From positions 1-64,000 of the forward strand of contig CAIWVP010000034.1 in assembly GCA_903916195.1 (NCBI GenBank): DNA of 64,000 bases. Reading direction: 5' to 3'. Below are positions 55,541 to 63,245 of the stretch, in pieces (position 1 is the stretch's first letter; each line of letters begins with the position of its first letter). The translations under genes were made by a program, and so were the position numbers. This DNA comes from an uncultured Verrucomicrobiota bacterium (GTDB taxonomy: Bacteria > Verrucomicrobiota > Verrucomicrobiia > Limisphaerales > UBA9464). The notes under the pieces are model-generated. The model was not told the DNA's origin, made no database searches, and saw only the letters and a program-made list of their open reading frames with translations.

Positions 55541-55741
55541 ATGAAACTCACTTGGAAAGACCATGAGGAGATTGCCTGGGCTCTGATGGACAAGTTCCCC
55601 GACCAGGACCCCCTCAAGCTGTCGTTCCCGAAACTCCACAAGATGGTGACCGAACTCGAGGGGTTCGGCGCTCCTCCCGAGGCGTCGAACGAGAAGGTCC
55701 TCGAGAACATCCAGATGGCCTGGTACGAGGAGAAGACGTGA
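55541..55741 (+). CDS. iscX: IscX-like iron-sulfur assembly protein
   Basis: This 66-residue acidic protein matches IscX (YfhJ) closely in size and pattern: KLTWKDHEEIAWALMDKFPD, the LSFPKLHKMV stretch (usually VRFTDLHxxV), and the C-terminal NEKVLENIQMAWYEE. IscX binds IscS and ferrous iron and tunes Fe-S cluster formation. The rest of the isc operon is absent from the window, so the gene stands alone between a sulfatase and ridA. Length and the LExIQxAWxEE end make the call firm. Confidence 0.88.
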   Translation: MKLTWKDHEEIAWALMDKFPDQDPLKLSFPKLHKMVTELEGFGAPPEASNEKVLENIQMAWYEEKT

Positions 55742-55799
55742 ACCCGGCCTCGTCCGCCGACCTGCGCCGACCGCTTTTCTGACATCGTCCGATCCCGCC

Positions 55800-56192
55800 A
55801 TGCCCAAGCAAGCCATCTCCCCGGAAGGCGCCCCGCCGGCGCTCGGCCCTTACAGCCATGCGGTCCGCATCGGCGACCTGCTGTTCTGCTCCGGCCAGGT
55901 GCCGATCGACCTGGCGCACCCGATCGGCCCGGTCGTCGGCGACATCCGCGCGCAGACACGGCGGTCGCTCGAGAACGTGAAGGTGGTCCTTGCCAGCCAA
56001 GGCCTCGACTTCCGGCACGTGGTGAAGAGCACGGTCTTCATGACAGACCTCGGGCAGTTCCAAGGGATGAACGAGGTCTACTCCGAGTTGTTCACGCCGC
56101 CGTACCCCGCCCGCTCGACGGTGCAGGTGTCGGCATTGCCCCGGGCCTCCGCCGTGGAGATCGAGGTCGTCGCGAGTTTCTCGGCGGTCTGA
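55800..56192 (+). CDS. ridA: RidA-family enamine/imine deaminase
   Basis: This 130-residue protein of the RidA (YjgF/YER057c/UK114) family hydrolyses reactive 2-aminoacrylate and related imines released by PLP enzymes. Motifs: AISPEGAPPALGPYSHAVRIGDLLFCSGQVP, TRRSLENVKVVLASQGLD, VVKSTVFMTDLGQFQGMNEVY and the catalytic-Arg block PARSTVQVSALPRASAVEIEV. Length is standard. It forms a trimer in the cytosol. It follows iscX by 58 nt. Confidence 0.94.
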   Translation: MPKQAISPEGAPPALGPYSHAVRIGDLLFCSGQVPIDLAHPIGPVVGDIRAQTRRSLENVKVVLASQGLDFRHVVKSTVFMTDLGQFQGMNEVYSELFTPPYPARSTVQVSALPRASAVEIEVVASFSAV

Positions 56193-56393
56193 AACGGGGG
56201 GGGTCCGGCCCGGATCCAAACCAAATACCGCGTTGACGGAGAACGTGAGATTATGAGCAATTCTCGCCCGTCCGTTCAGAACGGCGGTGTCGGAGTCATG
56301 GCGACGGTTTGGGTGGCGGTAGGTTCAACCCACGCAACTAGCGGCCTGCAGGTGCAAGCAGCCCACCACGGCGTTTGGAGCGGTCAGATCGTT
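56193..56393 (+). promoter_or_regulatory. Long leader of the RRM protein gene
   Basis: These 201 nt between ridA and the RRM core are mostly an open extension of the RRM frame (an in-frame ATG at 56253 has an ACGGAG 10 nt upstream) but code for a low-complexity peptide unlike RRM proteins. A TTGACG box is present at 56233. Small RNA-binding protein genes often have long regulatory 5' leaders, so an untranslated leader is the preferred reading; an N-terminal extension of 47 residues cannot be excluded. Confidence 0.45.
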
Positions 56394-56816
56394 ATGGACA
56401 ACAACTCAAGGCTCTTCGTGGGCAACCTGTCGTTCCAGACCTTGGAGCGCGACCTCCAAGACCATTTCAGCGCTGCTGGCGTGGTCACCAACGTCAACCT
56501 CATGCTCGACAAGTTCACGGGCAAATCCCGCGGCTTCGCGTTCGTGGAGTTCAACACCCCCGACGAGGCCAACAACGCGGTCGAGATGTTCCAAGGCAAG
56601 GAACTCGGCGGCCGGGCTCTGACCGTCAACATCGCCCGTCCGCGCGAGGACCGTCCTCCGGGGGGAGGCGGCGGCGGCGGGTACCGCGGTGACCGTGGTC
56701 CTGGCGGCGGCGGTGGTTGGCGCGGTGATCGCGGCGGCGACCGTGGTGGCGGCGACCGTGGTGGCGGTGGTGGTGGCGGCTGGCGCGGTGACCGCGGCGG
56801 CGGCGACCGTTACTGA
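56394..56816 (+). CDS. Glycine-rich RNA-binding protein (RRM)
   Basis: This 140-residue protein has one RNA-recognition motif (about 3-80) with RNP2 RLFVGNLSF and RNP1 KSRGFAFVEF. A C-terminal tail of Gly, Arg and Asp repeats (RGDRGGG-type) is comparable to cold-induced RRM proteins of cyanobacteria and PVC bacteria. It probably binds RNA in the cytosol and acts as an RNA chaperone. The ATG at 56394 directly precedes the RRM; ATG 56253 would add 47 unrelated residues. The tail is encoded by GGTGGC-type repeats that can vary in length. A strong terminator follows. Confidence 0.88.
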   Translation: MDNNSRLFVGNLSFQTLERDLQDHFSAAGVVTNVNLMLDKFTGKSRGFAFVEFNTPDEANNAVEMFQGKELGGRALTVNIARPREDRPPGGGGGGGYRGDRGPGGGGGWRGDRGGDRGGGDRGGGGGGGWRGDRGGGDRY

Positions 56817-56842
56817 TCCGTGCCGGGCACGGGTCCTTTCCG

Positions 56843-56872
56843 AAGGCCGATGGCGAAAGCCGTCGGCCTTTT
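56843..56872 (+). terminator. Rho-independent terminator of the RRM gene
   Basis: The arms AAGGCCGATGGC and GCCGTCGGCCTT (one G-T pair) close a GAAA tetraloop and run into TTTTCG, 26 nt after the stop codon. Confidence 0.93.
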
Positions 56873-57000
56873 CGTTTGGACGACGGGCTGGACGACGGCT
56901 AAGGCTCCAGACCCTTCCCGGTGTCCGTGCCCACACCCGTGGAGAATCCGCGACAACTCGTCCCTGACAGCGGGTCCGGCTCCGTTATAGTGGCGGCGCC

Positions 57001-57435
57001 ATGTCCGCCACCGCGGTCCAATTCCTCCAACGCTGGGTCGTCACCACGCTTGCCGTGCTCGTCGCCGTCAACATCGTGCGCGGGCTCAGCTATGACGGGG
57101 TCTCGTCGCTGCTGGTCGCGTCGCTGTTGCTGGGGTTCCTGAACGCGTTCGTGCGCCCGTTGCTGTTGGTCATCTCGCTGCCGCTGCTGCTCTACACGCT
57201 CGGCCTGTTCATGCTGGTGATCAACGCGCTCCTGCTCTGGATGGTGGGCTCGATGGTGAAGGGCTTCCACGTCTCAGGGTTCGGGCCCGCGTTCTGGGGC
57301 GCCTTGGTGATCAGCATCGTCTCGCTCGTCGCCAACGCCTTCCTCGGCAAAGGCCCGAAGGTGCAGCTGAAGAAGGGCCGCGGACGCAAAGGCGATGGTG
57401 GCAGCAACGGCGACGGCCCGGTGATCGACGTGTGA
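57001..57435 (+). CDS. YvlD/phage-holin-4-family membrane protein
   Basis: This 144-residue inner-membrane protein has four hydrophobic segments (VTTLAVLVAVNIVRGL, LLVASLLLGFLNAFVRPLL, LLYTLGLFMLVINALLLWM, AFWGALVISIVSLVANAFL) and a short basic tail. The pattern FLNAFVRPLL ... LTLG-type ... NALLLW is that of the phage_holin_4_2/YvlD family, found widely in bacterial chromosomes. The name does not imply a prophage; the role is unknown and may concern envelope stress. It is followed 6 nt later by an L,D-transpeptidase gene, probably in the same operon. Confidence 0.85.
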   Translation: MSATAVQFLQRWVVTTLAVLVAVNIVRGLSYDGVSSLLVASLLLGFLNAFVRPLLLVISLPLLLYTLGLFMLVINALLLWMVGSMVKGFHVSGFGPAFWGALVISIVSLVANAFLGKGPKVQLKKGRGRKGDGGSNGDGPVIDV

Positions 57436-57441
57436 CCCGCC

Positions 57442-58665
57442 ATGGCACGTCGTGCTGCACCAGGTCCGCGCGGTCCTCGTCCTCGCCGCAGCAAAACGCG
57501 CTGGCTCTGGATCGGCGCGGCGATCGGCGTGCTTGCCGGTGCGGGTTGGACCGCATGGCGACGCTCGGCCGGTTCCACTTCACAGAAGGTTCCGGTCTTT
57601 TCCACGCCCGGACCTCCTGCTGCGGCCGAGCCGTCCGGACCGTCCATTTCACCCACGCAGCCGACGACCAAGCCGGCACCGATCGTCGAAGCACCCAAGC
57701 AGGCCGCTCCACCACCGGTCGAGAAGGAGCCGGCACCGAAAGTCGCGACCGACACCGATCAGGTCCGCGCCGAGATCCCGAAAGCCGGGACGCCAGCGGC
57801 CCGCACCCCTCCACCGCCGGAGCTGCTCCTCTCGCTACAACTCGCGCTCACCGGCCACGGCATCTCCGTGGGCCCGATCGACGGCGTCGGTGGCGCGCAG
57901 ACCGCGTCCGCCCTGCGCGCGTTCCAGATGCAGCACGGCCTCGAGCAGACCGGCCGACCCGACCCCGACACGGTCCGCGAGCTGGAGACCGGACGGGGCG
58001 AACCCTTCACCCTCATCACCATCACCGCCGCCGACCTCGCCGGGCTCGCGCCGGTGCCAATCACCTGGCTCGGTCGATCCCGGGTGCGGACGCTTGGTTT
58101 CGAGACCTTGCTCGAGCTCGTCGCCGAGCGGCACCACGCGCAGCCGTCGCTCGTGCGTCGGCTGAACCCGGCGGTCGATTGGGACCATCCGGCCGCCGGC
58201 CTCGAACTGTTCGTCCCACGTGCCGCCTATCCGCCGGCCCGGCACGCGGCCCTGGTCCGCGTGAGCCTCGGGCAACGCTGGATCCGGGCCTTCGACGCGC
58301 AAGGAAACCTGCTCGCGCACTTTCCGTGCAGCATCGGCCGGATCGCCGAGAAGCGCCCGGTGGGCGAGCTCCACGTCGCCGTCGCCGTCAAGGATCCCGA
58401 CTACACGTTCGATCCCGCGGTCTTCCCAGAATCCGCCGAGGCCAAGGAGATCGGCCGCAAGCTCCGCATCCCGCCCGGCCCGAACAACCCGGTCGGAGTC
58501 GCCTGGATCGGTCTGGACAAGCCAGGTTTCGGTATCCACGGCACACCGGCCCCGGAGCAGGTCGGCCGCACCGAGAGCCACGGATGCTTCCGCTTGGCGA
58601 ACTGGAACGCGGCCTATCTCCGGCAGATGGTGACCGTGGGAACCCCGGTCTGGATCGAGCCCTGA
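57442..58665 (+). CDS. L,D-transpeptidase (YkuD) with peptidoglycan-binding domain
   Basis: This 407-residue envelope protein has one N-terminal membrane anchor (WLWIGAAIGVLAGAGWTAW), a long Pro-rich spacer, a peptidoglycan-binding-1 domain (about 125-185; LALTGHGISVGPIDGVGG ... LRAFQMQHGLEQTG), and a YkuD catalytic domain (about 270-407) with HGTPAPEQVGRTESHGCFRLAN holding the catalytic His and Cys. It would form 3-3 cross-links in peptidoglycan or attach proteins to it. The preceding YvlD-type gene ends 6 nt before its start. Active-site residues are complete. Confidence 0.93.
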   Translation: MARRAAPGPRGPRPRRSKTRWLWIGAAIGVLAGAGWTAWRRSAGSTSQKVPVFSTPGPPAAAEPSGPSISPTQPTTKPAPIVEAPKQAAPPPVEKEPAPKVATDTDQVRAEIPKAGTPAARTPPPPELLLSLQLALTGHGISVGPIDGVGGAQTASALRAFQMQHGLEQTGRPDPDTVRELETGRGEPFTLITITAADLAGLAPVPITWLGRSRVRTLGFETLLELVAERHHAQPSLVRRLNPAVDWDHPAAGLELFVPRAAYPPARHAALVRVSLGQRWIRAFDAQGNLLAHFPCSIGRIAEKRPVGELHVAVAVKDPDYTFDPAVFPESAEAKEIGRKLRIPPGPNNPVGVAWIGLDKPGFGIHGTPAPEQVGRTESHGCFRLANWNAAYLRQMVTVGTPVWIEP

Positions 58666-58750
58666 CGACGACCGCTTCCGCGCTCCCGACGACGGACGAC
58701 GCGCCGGACCCGGCCTTGACGCCCCGGACGGCAACGCGTGTCCTCCGCAG

Positions 58751-60070
58751 GTGCATCTTCCGAGACTGTTGTCGTCCGCCGCGGCGGCGTTGAGCATCCT
58801 GGCCCTGCGTCTCGTCGCCGGCCCGCTCGAGGACTACGTGGGCGCGCCGGACGCCTCCTTCAACTGGAAGCGCAACGAGCAGAAGCCGCTGCCCGGCGCC
58901 ACGCTCAGCCATCTCGAACTCGTCTCGCAGACGTGGCAGGGACAGTTCTGGAGCCACCACATCCTGGTCGTCCGACCGGACAAGCTGACCCATCCAGACA
59001 TCGCGCTGCTCTTCGTCACCGGCGGCGGCTACGGAGCGCCCGACGACAAGGACGCGGAGCGCTTCAACCTCATCGCCCAGCGCGCCGGCGCCGTCACCGC
59101 CATCATCACCAAGATCCCGAACCAGCCGCTCTACGACGGCCGCACCGAGGACGCGCTCATCGCGTACACCTTCGACAAGTTCCTCAAGACCGGTGACAAG
59201 ACGTGGCCGCTGCTCTTCCCGATGGTGAAGAGCGCCGTCCGCGGCATGGACACCGTCCAGCAGTTCGCCAAGAAGGAGTGGGGCCAGGACGTGAAGCAGT
59301 TCGTCATCTCCGGTGCGAGCAAGCGCGGCTGGACGACCTGGCTCACCGCCGCCGCGGATCCGCGCGTGAAGGCCATCGCTCCGATGGTCATCGACATGCT
59401 GAACATGAAGAAGCAGCTCGAATGGACCGGCAAGATGTACGGCCGCCAGAGCGAGGAGATCAACGACTACACCGAGCTGCACCTCGACACGCGGGACGAC
59501 GAACCGATGCGCCAGCTGCGTTCTTGGGTCGATCCGTACGCCTATCGCGCCCGCTACACGATGCCCAAGCTGCTCCTGCTCGGAAGCAACGATCCCTACT
59601 GGGTGGTCGATTCCCTCCGCAACTACTGGGACGATCTCCCGGCTAAAAAGGTGGTGTTCCAGACGCCGAACGCCGGCCACGATCTCGGCGGCGGCAAGGA
59701 TGCCACCCTCACGCTCGCGAACTGGTTTGCCCAGGTCGCCGCGGACGAGGCGTTGCCCGAGGTGACCTGGAAGCTACGCGACGGCGCCAAGGGCGCGGCG
59801 GGGATCGACGTGGCGGTGGACCGTCCGGCGAAGAAGATCCGCTTGTGGAGCGCCCAGTCGAAGGACCGCGATTTCCGCGACGACACCTGGACCAGCCGCG
59901 AACTGGTCATCGAAGGCGACCACAAATCGGCCCACGCCGATGTGCCCAAGCCGGCTTCCGGCTTCACCGCCTTCTTCGCCGAGGTCGAGTTGCCGACTCC
60001 CCAAGGCGACACCTACAAGCTCTCGACCCAAGCACAGGTCGTTCCAGATCTTGTCAACAAGAACCCCTGA
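58751..60070 (+). CDS. PhoPQ-activated (PqaA-type) exported protein
   Basis: This 439-residue protein starts at GTG with a signal peptide (LLSSAAAALSILALRLVAG) and belongs to the PhoPQ-activated pathogenicity-related family, an alpha/beta-hydrolase-like fold. Typical elements: PLEDYVGAPDASFNWKRNEQ, ALLFVTGGGYG, the nucleophile-elbow-like VISGASKRGWTTWL, LLLLGSNDPYWVVDSLRNYWD and NAGHDLGG. The family is common in PVC bacteria and its enzymatic role is not well defined; the name should not be read as virulence. It follows the transpeptidase gene on the same strand. Confidence 0.87.
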   Translation: MHLPRLLSSAAAALSILALRLVAGPLEDYVGAPDASFNWKRNEQKPLPGATLSHLELVSQTWQGQFWSHHILVVRPDKLTHPDIALLFVTGGGYGAPDDKDAERFNLIAQRAGAVTAIITKIPNQPLYDGRTEDALIAYTFDKFLKTGDKTWPLLFPMVKSAVRGMDTVQQFAKKEWGQDVKQFVISGASKRGWTTWLTAAADPRVKAIAPMVIDMLNMKKQLEWTGKMYGRQSEEINDYTELHLDTRDDEPMRQLRSWVDPYAYRARYTMPKLLLLGSNDPYWVVDSLRNYWDDLPAKKVVFQTPNAGHDLGGGKDATLTLANWFAQVAADEALPEVTWKLRDGAKGAAGIDVAVDRPAKKIRLWSAQSKDRDFRDDTWTSRELVIEGDHKSAHADVPKPASGFTAFFAEVELPTPQGDTYKLSTQAQVVPDLVNKNP

Positions 60071-60249
60071 GCGAGTTCCACCTGTTGAGGAAGACATGTC
60101 CGTGTCCTGATCTGGGGACATGCGGGAGCAACCGGTAGGGCACGCTGGCGAGGCACGATGAATTCGTGACACCGGGGCCCGTCTATCCCCTCGCATGAAG
60201 CCCGGCTCCGGGCAAAATGGATCGGTGGTCGGTCTGGTGGGTCGTTCTT

Positions 60250-60849
60250 ATGAAAAGCTTCATCGTCAGCAGTTCGTTGGTCGCGGCCGTGGTGCTCGTC
60301 CTGTCGGACTGTGCCGTGTCCCGGGCCGCAGCCCAAGAGGCAGCGGCCAAACCGGCGCCGGTGCCCACGCTCTCCTACAGCTCGAACGAAGTGCTCAAAC
60401 TCGTCCGCGCCAAGGTCGGCGACGACACGGTCGTCGCTTACATCGACCATGCGACCGCTACGTACGCCCTGAGCGCTTCGGATTTGATCCATCTCCGTTC
60501 CGAAGGCGTTTCCGACAAGGTCCTCAGCGCGATGCTGAACCGTTCCAAGGGCGCCGAAGCGATTGCCTCTGCCCCGGTCGCTCCTGCCGCGCCGATCGCG
60601 CCGCCGGCCCCGGCGGCGGCTCCTGCGTCCTACGTCGGCGCCAATCCCCAGCCGGCGCAGGTCGTCGTGCAGCCCGCGGTCACCACCTACATCCAAGCTC
60701 CGCCTCAGGTCGTGGTCGCCGCGCCGGTGGTCTACGACTACGGGTACTATCCGTACTACGGTTATCGTTATCCCGCGGTGTCGCTCTCGTTCGGTTTCGG
60801 CGGAGGATACCGGGGCGGCTATCGGGGCGGGTTCCACGGGCACCGTTGA
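60250..60849 (+). CDS. Exported protein of unknown function with Gly/Tyr-rich end
   Basis: This 199-residue exported protein has a signal peptide (VSSSLVAAVVLVLSDCAVS; the Cys could also be lipidated, but the lipobox is poor). A helical domain (about 45-105) contains NEVLKLVRAKVGDDTVVAYIDH and LRSEGVSDKVLSAMLN. An Ala/Pro-rich spacer and a Tyr/Gly/Arg-rich C-terminus (YDYGYYPYYGYRYPA, GGYRGGYRGGFHG) follow. The helical domain pattern (V-DDTVV-YI ... D-I-LKS-GVSD-VL-AM) recurs in Verrucomicrobia exported proteins. No function is known. Confidence 0.75.
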   Translation: MKSFIVSSSLVAAVVLVLSDCAVSRAAAQEAAAKPAPVPTLSYSSNEVLKLVRAKVGDDTVVAYIDHATATYALSASDLIHLRSEGVSDKVLSAMLNRSKGAEAIASAPVAPAAPIAPPAPAAAPASYVGANPQPAQVVVQPAVTTYIQAPPQVVVAAPVVYDYGYYPYYGYRYPAVSLSFGFGGGYRGGYRGGFHGHR

Positions 60850-60906
60850 ACGGCGGCGGAGCCGGAACCACGGGCCGGGCCTCGGCTCCGGCAGCGGTGA
60901 ATTGGT

Positions 60907-61300
60907 CTTGGAAGAGCTGTAAGCCGAGTTCTGTCTTCGCCCTTGCGGACGGAGAGGATCATTTATCTGAGCAACCGATACCCGGGACCCGGACCGCTTG
61001 CGCGGCCACTGGTGCGGGCAGCACCGAGGTCCCCTATTTGGTCTTGCTCCCAGGCAGGTTTTCCTTGCCCCGTCGCTTGCGCTATGGGCGGTGGGCTCTT
61101 ACCCCGCCGTTTCACCCTTACCGCCGACCTTGCGGCCGGCGGCGGTCTACGTTTTCTGTGGCACTATCTGTCAACCGCGGCTTTCGCCACAGCTGCCCGC
61201 GTGTATCTCCGGCCTGACCGGAGTTACGTGGGCCTGCGCCCTATGGAGTTCGGACTTTCCTCCCGCAGCTTGCGCCACGAGCGATCCTCCGCTCTTCCAA
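60907..61300 (-). ncRNA. rnpB: RNase P RNA (bacterial class A)
   Basis: Read on the minus strand, the 394-nt region starts with TTGGAAGAGCGGAGG and ends CGGCTTACAGCTCTTCCAA, so helix P1 closes. Conserved blocks are present in order: GAGGAAAGTCCGAACTCC near the 5' end, GGTGAAACGGCGGGGTAAGAG in the middle, AGATAAATGATCCTC, and ACAGAACTCGGCTTAC at the 3' end. The RNA is the catalytic part of the enzyme that matures the 5' ends of tRNAs. Its length fits class A. It lies between an exported protein gene and the M56 protease gene. Confidence 0.97.
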
Positions 61301-61469
61301 AACCGAGGTCACGCTAACAGGGGGTCACGCCGAGGCAAGGGATGTCGCAAAATAGCGCACGGGCATCGTGCTCAGGACGCCAGCGCCGGTGGACATGGGA
61401 GCCGGACCGACTTCCCGCCGGCAACCGCTCCGACTCGGAGCCCTTCCTGAGACCCCCTCGGCGACCTTG

Positions 61470-62519
61470 TCATCGACCGGTCTCGGCCACGACGACCGTG
61501 GGCGGAGCTTCCGTCGCGGGTCTCGGTTCGGCGTCGGTCAAGCCCACGCAGACCAACGCCAGCCAGGTGCAAGACCCGACGACCCAAGTGCGGGCCTCGG
61601 GGCGGTAACGGGCGATCGCCTGCATCCGATGCACCAACGGAGCGAACTCGTTCTCGTCGCCGCCCAGGATGCCGACAGACGCCGTGCTGTCCTGCGCCGA
61701 CGCGAAAGGGGCCCCGCGCTCCAGAAGTTTGATCAATGTCTCGCCGTAGGCCCTGCGCGCTTCCGGGCGAGCAGCAAGCGCGGAGGCATCGCAGGCTTCC
61801 TCCCGGTCGGCCCGAAAACGGCGGGTCACCAGCCAGACCAACGGATTGAACCAATGGATGCTCTCGACGGCAGCCAGCAACCAGTTCAAGGCCAGGTCCC
61901 GGCGCCGGAGATGCGCCAATTCGTGGAGGAAGACCAATCGGAGCTCGTCCCGCGAGAGCTCGCCCATCAGCCCTCGCGGGAGAAGGAGACACGGCCGGAA
62001 GAAGCCCACCAAGCAGGGGCTTTGCACGTGGGCCGATTCGTGGACGGCGAACGGAGCCACCTGCCCGGTAGCGTCCTCGCACTCTTTGGCGAGCCACCCG
62101 ACCTGCCATGGATCCATCCGCCGTGCGGCCTTGCGTATCCAGAACGACCGGAGCCAGCCGACGGCCACCCGTAGGGAAAGCGCGATAGCGACTCCGGTCC
62201 AGGTCCAGGCCACCCAAGGTTGTTCCACCCACCGTCCTGCTTGGGCCGCGACCTCACCAGGCAGCCAGAACGGCACGGCATCCGGACTTGCCAAGCGGGT
62301 CGGCGCGGAGAGGAGATTGAAGAGGCTGACCGGGCTCGGGAGGGAGAACGGCCAAGCCAACCGGACGATCACCAGCAACCAGAGCCTGCACCGCCAACGC
62401 GGATCCAGATGCCGTCCCAATGCCCGGCACGTGGCCCAAACGGCCACCGCCAGCAATGAAGCTTGGGCAGAGGCGTTGCCCAGTTGGGCGAAAAACTCGG
62501 TCAATGGGGCTGCGTCCAT
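61470..62519 (-). CDS. M56-family (BlaR1/MecR1-like) membrane metalloprotease without sensor domain
   Basis: This 349-residue membrane protein of the M56 family has N-terminal membrane segments (ASLLAVAVWATCRAL, RLWLLVIVRLAWPFSL, VAWTWTGVAIALSLRVAV), the zinc motif HELAH at 199-203 with the supporting REEACDA Glu, and a last hydrophobic segment near the C-terminus. BlaR1 and MecR1 carry a further penicillin-binding sensor of about 250 residues; that is missing, so the signal is unknown. It lies 42 nt downstream of a BlaI-type repressor gene, the classical partner it cleaves or inactivates. Target genes of the pair are not evident. Confidence 0.88.
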   Translation of the reverse strand: MDAAPLTEFFAQLGNASAQASLLAVAVWATCRALGRHLDPRWRCRLWLLVIVRLAWPFSLPSPVSLFNLLSAPTRLASPDAVPFWLPGEVAAQAGRWVEQPWVAWTWTGVAIALSLRVAVGWLRSFWIRKAARRMDPWQVGWLAKECEDATGQVAPFAVHESAHVQSPCLVGFFRPCLLLPRGLMGELSRDELRLVFLHELAHLRRRDLALNWLLAAVESIHWFNPLVWLVTRRFRADREEACDASALAARPEARRAYGETLIKLLERGAPFASAQDSTASVGILGGDENEFAPLVHRMQAIARYRPEARTWVVGSCTWLALVCVGLTDAEPRPATEAPPTVVVAETGR

Positions 62520-62561
62520 GGCGGCGAAGGGATGGCCGCACTAAGCAAACGCCGGGCCGGA

Positions 62562-62933
62562 TCAGTGCTCTTCCAGAGCTTTCCGCAGCTCTTTCACCTG
62601 CTTCGCCGAGAGTTTCCGGTGCTCCACGAAGTGGGCGACCATGGTCGACAGCGATCCATCGAAGACCCGTTCCAAGAACGACGAACTGGCCGCGTTGACG
62701 CAGTCGCGCTCCTTGACCAGCGCCTTGTAGACATAGGCGCGGCCATCGAGGTCGTAGCCTAGGGCGCCTTTCTTGACCAAGCGGTTGAGGAGCGTCTTGG
62801 CGGTGACCGGGTGCCAGGTGGGGTCGTCCTTCGAGAGCTGGTCGATGATATCGGCAGCCGTGACCGGGCTCAGTGCCCACACGACGCGCATGATCTCCCA
62901 TTCGGTCTCGGAGATACGGGGAAGATTCGCCAT
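62562..62933 (-). CDS. BlaI/MecI/CopY-family transcriptional repressor
   Basis: This 123-residue protein has an N-terminal winged helix (ISETEWEIMRVVWALSPVTAADI, HPVTAKTLLNRLVKKGALGY, YVYKALVKERDCV) and a short dimerisation helix with LSAKQVKELRKALEEH. Family members bind inverted repeats as dimers and are released when an M56 protease cuts them. The M56 gene follows at once. An inverted repeat lies directly before the start codon, suggesting autorepression. It lacks the C-terminal Cys pattern of CopY, so direct copper sensing is unlikely. Confidence 0.9.
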   Translation of the reverse strand: MANLPRISETEWEIMRVVWALSPVTAADIIDQLSKDDPTWHPVTAKTLLNRLVKKGALGYDLDGRAYVYKALVKERDCVNAASSSFLERVFDGSLSTMVAHFVEHRKLSAKQVKELRKALEEH

Positions 62934-63245
62934 AGAGATAGCAGGTGAGGTATCTAACGGGTGGACAAAAAACGTTTATGCGCGTGAACGGTGGTTGTCA
63001 ACGGACAAGCGGACACGGACGAGGCCGGGATCCGATCCGGCGCGTCTTCGGCGGATCCGGACACCCATGGTATCAACTCGCCACGTGGAACCATTCCGGG
63101 AGCGCAAACCGGCAAGGTGAGTCCACCTACTTTTCATCCATCCTTCCGATGATGGACCGTTGTCGGCCGACAACGTTTGGGACAGACTTTTCCGAGACGC
63201 CTCCAAAAGATCAGGACCTCACCGTCCGACGACCGACGCACGCTT
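62934..63245. other. Divergent intergenic region
   Basis: These 312 nt separate the repressor gene from the DUF1552 gene. Besides the dyad beside the repressor start, nothing gene-like is visible; the 115-residue frame at 62773-63120 has no conserved features and runs over the repressor gene. Confidence 0.6.
62936..62955. promoter_or_regulatory. Candidate BlaI-type operator
   Basis: AGATA and TATCT form a perfect 5-bp dyad with a 10-nt spacer, ending 3 nt before the repressor start codon. Position and symmetry fit autoregulation by the BlaI-like dimer; the sequence differs from the TACA/TGTA type of staphylococcal BlaI. Confidence 0.45.

Noticed and set aside
57001-57435. Holin-like gene as a sign of a prophage
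   Set aside because: The YvlD/phage_holin_4_2 family is common in bacterial chromosomes and no other phage gene is nearby.
60095-60122. Short inverted repeat CATGTCC / GGACATG after the PqaA-type gene
   Set aside because: A 7-bp stem, a long loop and no T-run; too weak to call a terminator or operator.
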